The notes below the pieces were generated by a model. It saw nothing but the letters and a program-made list of their open reading frames with translations. It was not told where the DNA came from and did no database searches. Below, piece by piece: positions 1 through 11,300 of a DNA stretch of 64,000 nt (position 1 is its first letter; every line of letters starts with the position of its first letter). The position numbers and the translations under genes are program-made. The DNA comes from Coix lacryma-jobi var. lacryma-jobi (lineage: Eukaryota; Streptophyta; Magnoliopsida; Poales; Poaceae), in NCBI GenBank assembly GCA_009763385.1, contig CM019825.1, forward strand, positions 19,769,499 through 19,833,498. The letters run 5' to 3'.

Positions 1-3000
1 TTTTCGAGGATGTTCAGAAGATCGGGATCACAGAGGGAGACACCTGTGGAGGTGGAAGACTACAATGTGGCATCCGGTGGCAGGACAAGAATGGTACAAC
101 AAAGGATTGATACAGGGCGCTGGACCCAGAAGGGAAAAAATGCAAAGGAAGCCATCGGTAAAGCTTGGGCAAAATTTTACCATCATGCAGGAATACCGGG
201 ACGGAATGCGGACAGCCCGTACTTTGTTGGTGCTGTCCGAGAGACGCAGAAGTGGGGTAAGTACCTATAACTACAAACAGGTTTCAACTTATGTATCGTT
301 CCATGTTCTTATTAATTGCTTATGGTTACAGGTGAAGGCATCTTGTCCCCCACTGGAAAGGAAATTGATGGGAAGTACCTTGATCAAAATGTGAAAGACT
401 TGAAGGAGAGGTACGCAAAGTTTCAGAAAGAGTGGCCCACGTTTGGCGTCTCGCTGATGTGTGATTCTTGGACTGGCCCCACAAAAATGAATGTTGTGAA
501 CTTTCTTATTTATTGCAACGGGGTCACATGGTTTCACAGCTCTGTCGATGCAACTGGGAAAAGTCAAGATGCGAACTATTTATTGAGGGTAAGTCATTAC
601 AGTTGTCATGTTATTATTTTTAGTTATATTCATGCATATATAATATACGTTATGACTGTTTTCAGGAGATTCGGAAGGTGGTGATGGACATTGGCGCGGA
701 GAATGTTGTCCATGTGATCACTGACAATGGCGCCAACTACAAGAAAGCGTGCAGCTTGTTGAAGCTTGAGTTCAAGCATATTTGTTGGATGCCTTGTCTG
801 GCACACACCATTAATTTAATGCTAAAGGATATCGGTCAAAGGAGTGATCATTCAGGTATGATATCCGCATGCAAGCGCATATCTAATTGGTTGTACAACC
901 ATACTCAGTTGCATAATATGATGAAGAGAGCAATTGGTGGTGAGTTGGTCAAATGGAATGCCACTAGATTTGGGACCAACTACATGTTCATGGAGTCATT
1001 TAACCGAAGACGTGAGAAGTTCATGCAGTGGATGGCATCTACAGATTTTTTGGAGAGCAAGTGGGCAAAAACCGAAGAAGGTAGATTTGCCCATGCCAGG
1101 TTGTCGAGTCTACAGTGGTGGGAGGGATTGGAGTATATCATCAACATTGTACAACCGATTTACAGGTTCCTTCGGTTCGCTGATGAAGCCAAGCACCCCA
1201 ACATTTGTGAAGTTGTGTATCAATTCCAGAATTGCAAGTCGGAGATGGAGTCTTTTTTTGGAAGAAATACGCACACATGGAATGAGTACAAAGAGATTTT
1301 GGATAAAAGGATATCTGACGTGTACATAGGGACGTACGTGGGGCCAGGTATGAGTTCCTCCATGTTCAATTGAATTCCATATTTACCATATTGAACATTT
1401 TCTGGATGCTCAATTCAATTCCATGTTGCAGCTGCCGTGCTGAATCCTAAGCTCTCGTACACACTGGATCCAACTGCAACAATGTTCGCTGGCCTGAAGG
1501 ACGCATTTCAGGAGATGACAGATGTGCAGAGCGCCGTGCAGGCTTTGCAGGAGGCTGAGGTCTTTCGCCAGAAGGTTGGTGAGTTTGGCTCAGAGCTAGC
1601 TCACAAAATGGCCATGGATCCAAGAACATCCCCATGTAAGAGTACTTTGTCATTCCATTTAGTTATGCATATTGGAACATGTAGCTAACATAATGTGTTC
1701 CACTTGCAGCGGCCTGGTGGATGATCTTTGGTAAAGACACTCCAAATTTGCAGCGCCTAGCTTTGCGGCTTGTTTCACAATGTATGTCCTCCAGTGGATG
1801 CGAGCGGAACTGGAGTACTTTTGCCTTGCTGCATACGAAGGTCCGCAATCGGCTCTCGCACAAGAAACTGAACAAGCTTGTTTATGTCAATTACAACCTT
1901 CAGCTGCGACTTGCGGATGCCAACCCACCAAGGCTTGATGACGACGATTTTATTGACCGGTTCGCCGAAGTCTCATTCTATGATCGGACCAATCCGCTTA
2001 GGGAGTGGATGGAGTATGGAAGATCAAACCAGCCTCCACTACTTGATGAGGATTCAGACGAAGACGACGTCCCTTTGCCATCACGTCTTGTCAGGTACGT
2101 TATATGTATATTTATAAATGTGAGTGCGTGTCTAATAATGTACGGTGGGATTGATTTTATTTATGTGATTTGTTTGTTTCTGTTGGCAGTGAGCATGTAG
2201 ACCCCGATGATCTACGTCAGGCTACGGGGTCTGATTGCATCAGTGATTGGGCTCGTAGACATGTGGGTCAAACTCACCTAGGGAAGAGGAAGACGCAAGC
2301 GCCGCCTAGGAAGGGGCAGACCAAGCGAGGAAAACAAGTCAGCAGCGATGCGGACACTGAGGAGGAGGGATCTTACCATTCTGACGATGATGATGATGAT
2401 GATGATGACAGCAGCAATGGTGGTGACGATGACGATCATGATGACAGTGGCGATGGTGGTGGTGGTGGTGGTGGGACTGGTTATGGAATTCGTTTCACAG
2501 GTATCCATTGCACTTGCACGTACATACACACATTTATTTTTGTCCATGATTACTAATTATGGTTCATTGCAGGCGAGACCCAATACACACATGCTACGCA
2601 AGATCGTGACCATGGACAACCACAGTCCCAGAGGAAATCAGTTTCATTTGGACGCACACACGACGACAATCCAGAGGACTCGCAGGGGAGATCAATTTCT
2701 TTTGCACCCACGTACTACGACACTCCAGACTACTCTACTTCGTCCTACAGCGATGCCTCACAACCTTCTTATAGCTATCCCATTCCTGACGTGAGCACGC
2801 AGCCTCAGACTAGGTGGGTGTACGAATGGGAAGATCCCAGCTTTTACAGTATGTTGGTTCAAGAATGGGAGACAACCGCAGCTTGGACGGGCCAGACGTG
2901 GCAAGATTACAAGGCAACCCTGCTTCGAACCAAAGGTATCGCTCTTATGTCCATCGCCGAGTATGAAATGTCATGCCAACAAGGGGTCTTTCCATACATC

Positions 3001-3012
3001 TTGCGTAGATGA
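1..3012 (+). CDS. hAT transposase (DUF659 and C-terminal dimerisation domain), 5'-partial, seven exons visible
   Basis: Exons that join in frame with GT-AG introns are <1-256, 332-588, 666-1347, 1432-1635, 1710-2094, 2190-2500 and 2573-3012 (TGA). No stop or frameshift interrupts them. Exon 2 encodes a DUF659-like core with LMCDSWTGPT; exon 3 has TDNGANYKKAC followed by a Cys/His-containing CLAHTINLML stretch. The aspartates in the first two motifs fit the RNase H-like DDE fold of hAT transposases. Exon 5 holds the hallmark dimerisation region (SSSGCERNWSTF, then KVRNRLSHKKLNKLVYV). Exon 6 continues into an acidic Asp tract and a Gly tract encoded by GAT and GGT microsatellites. A BED zinc finger is expected upstream, outside the window. 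The protein would cut and paste this element from the nucleus. A domesticated copy is less likely because transposon termini follow directly. Confidence 0.82.
2382..2472 (+). repeat. GAT/GGT microsatellite tract inside hAT exon 6
   Basis: Runs of GAT codons and then GGT codons encode an Asp-rich and a Gly-rich tract in the transposase tail. The tract is in frame, so length changes by whole triplets would leave the gene open. Confidence 0.75.
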
Positions 3013-3189
3013 TCATGTATTCCTGTGACTGTGAGGATGTGTTGTTGATGCATTCGTTGGTGTTTTCGAGACAATATTTATTTGTATGCGACTATTTGTT
3101 CATGTTTTCGAGACAATGAATTTATTGCCGCAGTGTGCGGTCTTTTTTATATCTATATGTCCAAAGGAAGTACCAAAAAATCATTTTTA

Positions 3190-3496
3190 TCCAAAAAAAG
3201 ACAGCCCACCGGTTTGGACAGGTTACCGATCTAACCGGTCGGTAACCGACCCAAACCGGTCGGTTACCGAACTACAGAGGCATTTGAATTCGAGATTCAA
3301 ACCGACCGGTAACCGACCCTAACCGGTCGGTAACCGACCCAAACCGACCGGTTTACCGATTCGAAACCGAACAACTGAGGCGTTTGAATTCAAACTTCAA
3401 ACCGGCCGGTACCGGGCGGTTACCGACCAAACCGGTCCGGTAAACCGCTACCGGTGGCCGGCGGTTACCAGCAACCGGTCGGTAAAAAAAACCCTG
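3190..3496. repeat. hAT 3' subterminal repeat region
   Basis: Many direct and inverted copies of ACCGGTCGGT and GGTAACCGAC lie in about 300 bp, unlike anything else in the window. They are separated by short spacers, two of which contain GAATTC followed by similar flanks. In Ac-like elements such subterminal motifs bind transposase; here that role is inferred from position. Confidence 0.7.
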
Positions 3497-5388
3497 GTCT
3501 GTTGTTTACTAAACTCAAATTCAAAAGATAAAACAAATTTAAACTACTTTGAGTTTGGAAGCCTCTAAATCATTGAATTGAGAGGTACCACTTCATTGAA
3601 ATCATCCTTTAACTTTTTCAAGGGACAAATAATTGCAATATAACTCGATAAACACATTAGTCTCTACTAAGTTGAATATCATTAATAAACCAAAGACCAC
3701 ATTGGGAAACAACACTTTCAATTACAGTGCACCCCCATAGGCGAATTCATCTCTCGATAGATCCACTCATGGACACATCAATGCGATCCCTTACTCGCGA
3801 TCACCCCAAGTGCACAACACACACACAATTAAGATCATCATCTACATTGGACGTAGGGTACTCCATGTTTGTCACATGTGTGCTACCCAATCTATTGTCA
3901 TGACACAAAAAAAATGACGAACAATAAACTCTACAACATTTGGCGTGCCAGACAAAAGCTCATCACATATAGATTATACAGATTAGACGGGGATTTCTTC
4001 ACAATAATATCGACGATCTCACTTGGATAATCACACCACCTTCAATAGTTAGAACTACATCATAAACTCGTTGTTCTGCGACGTCCCTCGTCGTTAGCCC
4101 GCCACAGTAGTCCCCGCGGTCTTTGTCAACTATCGATGACGTTCAATAGCGCATCGTGGTACTCGGCTACAATCTCGGCGCTCACAGCTTTGCTCGGTCT
4201 TGATGGATGAGCAAGCTCAATGCCAACGGCGACATGGGCGGTGTGGACTACGATCAGGGATGTGGTAGACGTGGCACACAACCATGATTATAGATGGACC
4301 TACGTGGCGACTAAAGAAGGAAAAATGTGACTATGTGAGAGAGGATGATGCGTAGGTACCATCTAACGAATGTCTAAAATGATGGTGTATCATCTTCATC
4401 TATATCTCTTCAACCAAACATATTGCAGAGACGTCTCCACCCTCTAAACCATCGCCTCAACCAAACGTAGAGATAGAATCATTCCATCATGGAAATTTGG
4501 GATGAAGAGAATCATCTCACCTCATTCCAGAACCAAACACACCCGACTCTTCCATCCGTAGATTCTATTGTCATTTATCCCAACGTCCACTGTTGCCCTA
4601 ATTTGGCCCAATAAGGAACTAAGGATGCAACCTGAGCTAGTTATTAGATGCGGGGCTGAGCTTCACCCCCAAAGTTCTTCATGCATGCACTACCATCGAC
4701 TGTTTGGGACTGTTAAGAACCAATGAGATTCAAATGATCTCATCACACAAATTGCCAAGGTGGATCACATCATCCGGATCGCTAAGGTGGAGGAAGCACA
4801 TGATCCATCGCGTGGATCAGTGACATGGATAGTATTAAGCGTCCCCTGTTCGCTAGTGATGCCTCTAAATGGACACCGGTCGATGAACCGACTGTTCAAC
4901 ATGTATAAATATATGACCAATCAATGGAAACAATATTTTTCTCTCACAACAAATTAGCCGTTTGACCTTGTCATCCGACTTATAAGTCCTGCCGAACAGA
5001 GCCAAACACAGTACAATCACTCCTCTCTCTCAATTACAACCACGCTCAAACAGGGACAACCTTTTGTTTTTGTGAGGCTCATGTCTCCGATGTTGTGCAA
5101 CTAAAGAATAACATCATGCTCCTGGTGAGTGGTGACCAACTAAAATGCTGACCTTCAGCTGATTCAGGCATGTTGAAGAACAAGCGATTGCTTCGTATCA
5201 CTCCACACTCCCTACAAACCAGCTCTGCTTATTCATTTATTTTGCAACTGATCTCAAAACACACTATTAGAGTATCTCAAAACACCCATCCGTACCACAA
5301 TAACACAGGATGGCACATGTAATGGGTGTTGAGTTTACTGATTTTCCCAAGCTACAAGACCCAATTACTACTGCCACAGATGAGCGCT
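3497..5388. other. Intergenic DNA between the hAT end and the TMEM135-like gene
   Basis: No ORF with a recognisable domain. 3497-3504 is the predicted right hAT target-site duplication. Around 4843-5060 is a diverged fragment ending in GCCGAACAGAGCCAAA, a tail also seen near 21800, 29280 and 34730, so it is probably a decayed non-autonomous DNA element. The 3' UTR and polyadenylation signals of the minus-strand gene should lie just below 5389. Confidence 0.5.
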
Positions 5389-8300
5389 CTAAAGTCCAGG
5401 AATTGATTCAAGGTTATACTTCTCCGATGCCGTCAGTCCATTATCCATCCCCGGCTGGTTTCTGGATTGCTCCAGAGCATTCAGCGTCTGAAGGTACGAG
5501 TAGGAGGCATTCCGATTGGGAGGCGGGAGGCTTGGATTGCTGATCTTGCTTGCTAGGAAGCGCCTGATGAGCCCTCTGAGGAAAGGAGCCATTGTGTCTG
5601 GCTCGTACTCCAGAAAATACATGATTCCTCCCATGCACATGCAGAAGAGGGCCACCTGAAAATGTTAAAAAGTTACTGTTTTTGAAAAATGTTGGCGCAT
5701 GCTAGGTTGGTGGATCCAGGATGCTAAGAGAGACTTTATATTGAAAATGGAAGGTTTACAAAGAAAAAAACTAACATATACAAGATATACTTGAAAGCAC
5801 AAACATCAAAAGTTCAGACCCCTAACTTTGTATTGCCAACAGCAAGGCCAGAAATAATTAGCATGGTCAGCTGTCATTTTGGGAAAAACAGTCAGCTCAG
5901 AGTTTTTATTCATACTCGTCAGATTCTAGATCATGCTAAAATAAAAGTGAGGAACTATTAAAAAAAACTATCTAAAGCTACTAGCTTATAAAAGTCAGAG
6001 TTAACAACAAATTAAAAAAAAAAACTCAACAAGGTGGTCAACAAGTAACCGTGAAGCAATAATCCAACTAACATTCAATTGGATCTTGCCATACAAAAAC
6101 CAGTGAGGAACTATTACTGGACAATAAATCACTATCTAAAGCTACTAGCTTATAAAAGTGCGCCTTGATCCACCATTTGTGAATTGCACAGATTTTGAAA
6201 GATAAACCAAGGGAAGACAAGAAGTTACAACTAACTGTGCCTTTGTTTTTTTAAAAGCATTATTCACCCTACTTGGCTCATAGCTGTGGAGCACACTGCT
6301 CATAACTGCTTCGAACAAGATTCTGTACTACAAGATACTTTGCGGCCATAATGGCAAGCAACATAATGTGCTCTATCACAAAAAAAAAAACAAATCCTTT
6401 TGAGAAGAGAAATGTTGTTGACTTTACCTCTTGGATTACACTGAATAAAACTAAATAACTAGAAAACAGATTGCAAAGAAGTTGGGGGGGGGGGGGGGGG
6501 ATGGCCAAAATTACCTCAGTATTTTTAATATTTGGGAGCAGGTGGCGGTTGATCAATATATACCATAGAGAATCTCCAGCACGGGGAAGCACATACAGGG
6601 CTAGCTCAGCCCTTCTAGCTTTCTTTTCCAAAAGAATTGAAAGACCTGACATCAAACCAGCAAACCAATACACAAGTTTGTGGTCTTTGTTCGCAACTTT
6701 TCGGTGCAAACATATAGCAGCCTACCACCATGCAAGAACGCTATCAGAATCATGAAATAATTATGTGTGAAGTAATGTATGCTACTATGTACGATTACCT
6801 GGAATATAGTGACAAAGGCAGACAAAAAGGTGGTGGAGCGAACTGCACCCACAAGAGCACGCCAACAAGTTGCCGTTGGCGATTCCAAGAACTAATGTTT
6901 TTATTAAAAGGATTGCATGAGTCAGTCGGCAGCGCTTGGGAAAATATTTCCATTGACAGAAAATAATGGTGCAAGCATATTGAATGTAGCAAAATTCAAG
7001 CATGTTATGCAAGCACAGTAAAAAGATAGTGGCACAATATAACTGTAATCATGTCGAGGTAGGTTTCTGCTTGAGGCATAGTTATGTTGGAGAGAAATAA
7101 GTTGCACACAAATAATAGCAAAACATATCAGTAGCTGAATCTTAAACATAATAAATAAATAAAATGGCTATGTGAATTACCTTTTGAAGACGCAGGACAA
7201 CAAAGGGCACAAATGTCAATGAGAAATATAGAGGGAATGTTTTCTTGAATGTTGATGAAACAACATTAACATTTTGAGCCAAGCAAGATGCTCTGTCAGG
7301 ATGGATCACAGAACAGGGGATAATGGATGGATTTGTTGTTAAATTTATCAAATCTGGATTCCTCTTGTTCGATAAATAGGCTGAGAGGGCAGTTAGATCC
7401 ACAGGACCACCTCTGCAGCATTCTCTGACAACCTTGTAGACAGGTTCTGCTACTGGTCCTGTCTTCAGGATAAATTCTTGGTACGACTTAGGTAAGCTTT
7501 CAGGCCTCATAACAAAAGCATACATAACCTAGAAACATAATCCTGGTGATTATAGAAGCCTTTCCCACCATAACAGAATCATATATTCATATAAAAGCAA
7601 ACTATAGTGTTAGGTTAGGTAGCTTCATTTTGTTACCTGGGCACATGCCAATGAAAAAAGCAATGCATCTCCATGTCTCCAATGGCTTCCCCAAAAATGA
7701 AATTTGTTCTTAGATTTTGCAGAATTATATGCACACTGCAATTATTACAAGTAGTAATAAATCAATACTTCCTGTATAATTGGTCTTCTATAGTTCTATC
7801 CATTTTCTCCACATGAACAAACTGTTAGCTGCTGTACCAGCAGCCCAGGGTGAGCAGACCCTGCTCACCTTCCCTCTCCCTCTCCCTTGAACCAAGGTGG
7901 AAGAAGAGCCTTGAGCTCTCTGAACACACACAAACACACACTGCAATTTCAGTTTCAGCGTTGGCTGAAACTGAGAGCTGCTGCTGCTTCACTATGTGGT
8001 GGCCAAAAATGAACTACCTTCTCTATTGCATTAGGTACATATATATAGGTCTGCATAGTCGGTTCTGCTGCCCAACTTGCATCTCCTAGTAGCTGTGTAG
8101 CAGCTGTATACAAGCAAAATCTAAATTGACTACTGCTACTACTAGCTGTCCTTATCTCATATCCTAAGAAACTTAAGGACTAAGCTATACTACTTGGTGT
8201 ACAAGGAACCAGCAGCAGATTACTCAACAATTCTTCCCCTAATCCTGCTGCTAGCCCTTAACCTCAGCCATGCCAATCATCTGCCTCAGCTCCAGGAACC

Positions 8301-11300
8301 TGAGACGCCCGAGTGACTTGGTGAGAATGTCAGCGAGCTGCCGACCGGTTTCGACGAACTCGATGACAAGCTGTCCTCCATCGACGCAATCCCGAAGGAA
8401 ATGGAACTTCACGTCGATGTGCTTGCTCCTGTCGTGGAGGACGGGGTTCTTTGCCAGCGCAATCGCCGGCTGGTTGTCCACCTTGAGTGCCGGCGGCTGA
8501 GCTTGAACTCCGGTGAGCTCTGTCAGCAACCGGCGCAGCCAGACCACCTGGCACGCCGCAGTGGCTGCTGCCACATACTCTGCCTCGCACGTAGACAGAG
8601 CAACCATCTTCTGCTTCAGCGACTGCCAGGCGATCGGCGCACCGCCGAGGAAGACAAGCACACCAGAAGTGCTCCGCCTCCCGTCCACATCGCCCGCCAT
8701 GTCCGCGTCGCTGAACGCCGTGATCCCCGGCGCACCCTCCTTGGTCTTGGGCGGAGCCTCGCTGAACACCGTCAGCTGTAGGCTGCCGTGCTTGGGGAAG
8801 ACGATCCCCAACTCCATCGAGCCCTGGACATAGCGAAGCAACCGCTTGACCGCCGTCCAGTGATCCTCCCTTGGATCCTCCATGAATCTGCTCACGTAGC
8901 CCACCGCGAACGCTATGTCCGGTCGCGTGTGCGTGAGCCAGCGCAGCCCGCCGACGATACTCCGGTAGAGCGTAGCATCCACCTTCGCCGCCGTGCTCTC
9001 CTTGGAGAGCTTGATGCGCTCCTCCATTGGCGTGGCCACAGCCTTGCAGCCCGCCATGCCTGCCCGCTCCAGCAGCTTCTGCGCGTAGGCGCGCTGCCCG
9101 AGCTTGATGGCGTCCGCCCCCTGCTTCATCTCGATGCCGAGGTAGTAGGATAGCGCTCCCAGGTCGCTCATCCTGAACCTGGCGGCCATCTCTTCCTTGA
9201 AGCCGGCGATGTCCTGTGCACGCGCGCCGGTGACGATGAGGTCATCCACGTACACCCCGACGATGAGATGCTCCTTCCCCCGTCGGCGGGTGTACAGGGC
9301 GTGCTCCGTGGCACACCGCGTGAAGCCGAGCTCCGCCATGGTGGCGTCGAGCTTCACGTTCCACGCTCGCGGGGCCTGGCGTAGCCCGTAGAGCGCCTTC
9401 CTTAGCCGCAACACCTTGTGCTCCGCTCCCTTGACGACGAAGCCCGGCGGCTGCTTGACGAAGACTGTCTCCGCCAAGTCGCCGTTGAGGAAGGCAGACT
9501 TGACGTCGAGGTGATGGACCTGCCAGTCCTTGGCCGCTGCAAGCGCGAGGAGGAGCCGCACCGACTCCATGCGCGCCACTGGCGCGAAGACCTCCTCGAA
9601 GTCGACCCCTTCACGCTGTACGTACCCACGGGCAACGAGCCTCGCTTTGTGCTTCACCACGGCGCCGCGCTCGTCCCGCTTCACCTTGAAAACCCACTTG
9701 AGTCCGATCGGCCGACAACCTGCCGGTAGATCGACCAAGTCCCAGGTCCCGTTGTCCTCGATTGCCTTCATCTCCTCCAGCATCGCCTTCCGCCACGCTG
9801 CGTCGCGCTCCGCAACGGCAAACGTGGCCGGCTCCTCTGCACTCGTCAGAAGCAGAGTAGGGTCGTCATCGAGCACCCGCGCCGCCAGTCCGGGCACCGC
9901 CGCATCACCCACGACGTTGTCTATGCGGCGGAACCGCACCTCCTCCCCTTCATGGAACGCGTCCACAAACTCCGAGATGTTGGACGGAGGGGTGGCATAT
10001 TCGATCGTCGTCGCCGTTGCCGGTGTCCCTTGTTGCGGCGAAGCAGGGGACTGCTCTGCCATTTGCCCTGGCGAGCCATGGGACCCTGCTCCGAGCGGAC
10101 TAGGTGGCTCCACCACCTCTGCCGTCGCAGGTTCCTCTGCTTCCGCTTCCCCGGTCACCGGTGCCTCCACAACATCGCCGTGTCGACGGACCACCAGCTG
10201 CTCCACGACGAACGAGTCGCAAAGCCCGCCGCCTTGCTCCACCCCTGCTTCCGGCCTATCCCAGCTCCACGACGCCGCCTCGTCGAAGATGACGTCCCGG
10301 GACACCACCACCTTGCCGCCGACCGGATCATAGAGGCGATACGCCTTGGATCCATCCTCGTAGCCCAGGAACACCATGCGAGTGCTCCTGTCCTCCAGCT
10401 TGCCGAGGCCCGGCTTGGTGGCCTTCACATGGCCGATGCAGCCGAAAGTGCGCAGGTACGAGACATTGGGCTTGTGCCCGTGCCACGCCTCGTACGGTGT
10501 CATCCCCTTCAGAGCTTTGGTCGGTGATCGGTTGAGGATGAACACGGCGGTGGTGACTGCCTCACCCCAGAACGCCGCCGGCATCCTTTTCGCCTTCATC
10601 ATGGACCTCGCCATGCCCACAATGGTCTGGTTCCGGCGCTCCACCACGCCGTTCTGATGCGGTGAGTAGGGAGCCGTGAGATGGCGGCCCACTCCTTCCT
10701 CGGCGCAGTACTCGGCGAATTCCACCGCCGTGAACTCGCCGCCACGATCTGTCCGCAGCACCCGCAGCCGCTTCCCCGATTCCGCCTCCGCCCGGGCCTT
10801 GAATGCCTTGATCGCGTCCGCGGCGTCGCTCTTGCTCGTCAGGAGCTGCAGCCACATGTACCGGCTGCAGTCATCCACGAGCAGGAGGAAGTACCGGCGT
10901 CCTCCATGTGTGGCCGGCGTGATTGGCCCGCACAAGTCCCCATGGACCAGTGCGAGTGGATCAGCCGCCCGGTACTTTGCCGCCTTTGGAAACGGCAGTC
11001 GCTTCTGCTTCCCTGCTAGGCAGCTGTCGCAGAGCTCGCCGGCGTGCTTGATCTCCGGCAGCCCGACCACCATCTTGCCGAGGCGGCCTAGAGCGTCGAA
11101 GCTCAGGTGGCCGAACCGGCCATGCCACAGCCAGGGCTCCTCCGTGCACGCTGCCGCCAGGCACACGGGCTGCTCCACCTTCAAATCCAGCAAGTAGAGG
11201 CGGTTCCGGGAGCGCGTTACTTTGGCGAGAAGACGCCGCTCCTTGTCCTTGATCCGCAGCACGCCATGGCGGATCAGGACCTCCGCACCATGTTCGTCCA

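Larger units (their letters stand above)
1..3496 (+). mobile_element. hAT-superfamily DNA transposon, 3' portion (5' end outside window)
   Basis: A hAT transposase gene (to 3012) is followed by about 300 bp dense in CCGGTCGGTTACCG-like words, and the sequence ends in a run of A followed by CCCTG at 3496. Reversed, this terminus reads CAGGGTTTT. hAT elements of the Ac type have CAGGG-like terminal inverted repeats and short repeated subterminal motifs, so the transposase and the end belong together. The 8 bp after the end (3497-3504, GTCTGTTG) should be the right target-site duplication. The left end lies outside the window, so the TIR pair and TSD cannot be confirmed here. Confidence 0.72.

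Noticed and set aside
2278..2794. ORFs of poly-Met/Val/Thr and poly-Ile over the microsatellite
   Set aside because: Alternative frames of the GAT/GGT tract within the transposase exon.
5310..5543. Plus-strand 77-codon ORF
   Set aside because: Overlaps the last exon of the minus-strand TMEM135-like gene and shows no domain.
7850..8089. 79-codon ORF present identically at 12697-12936
   Set aside because: It is duplicated only because it lies in both Copia LTRs; it has no protein features.
9530..10333. 267-codon Ser/Arg/Pro-rich plus-strand ORF
   Set aside because: Shadow of the Copia pol frame; composition follows from reverse-complemented GC-rich codons.
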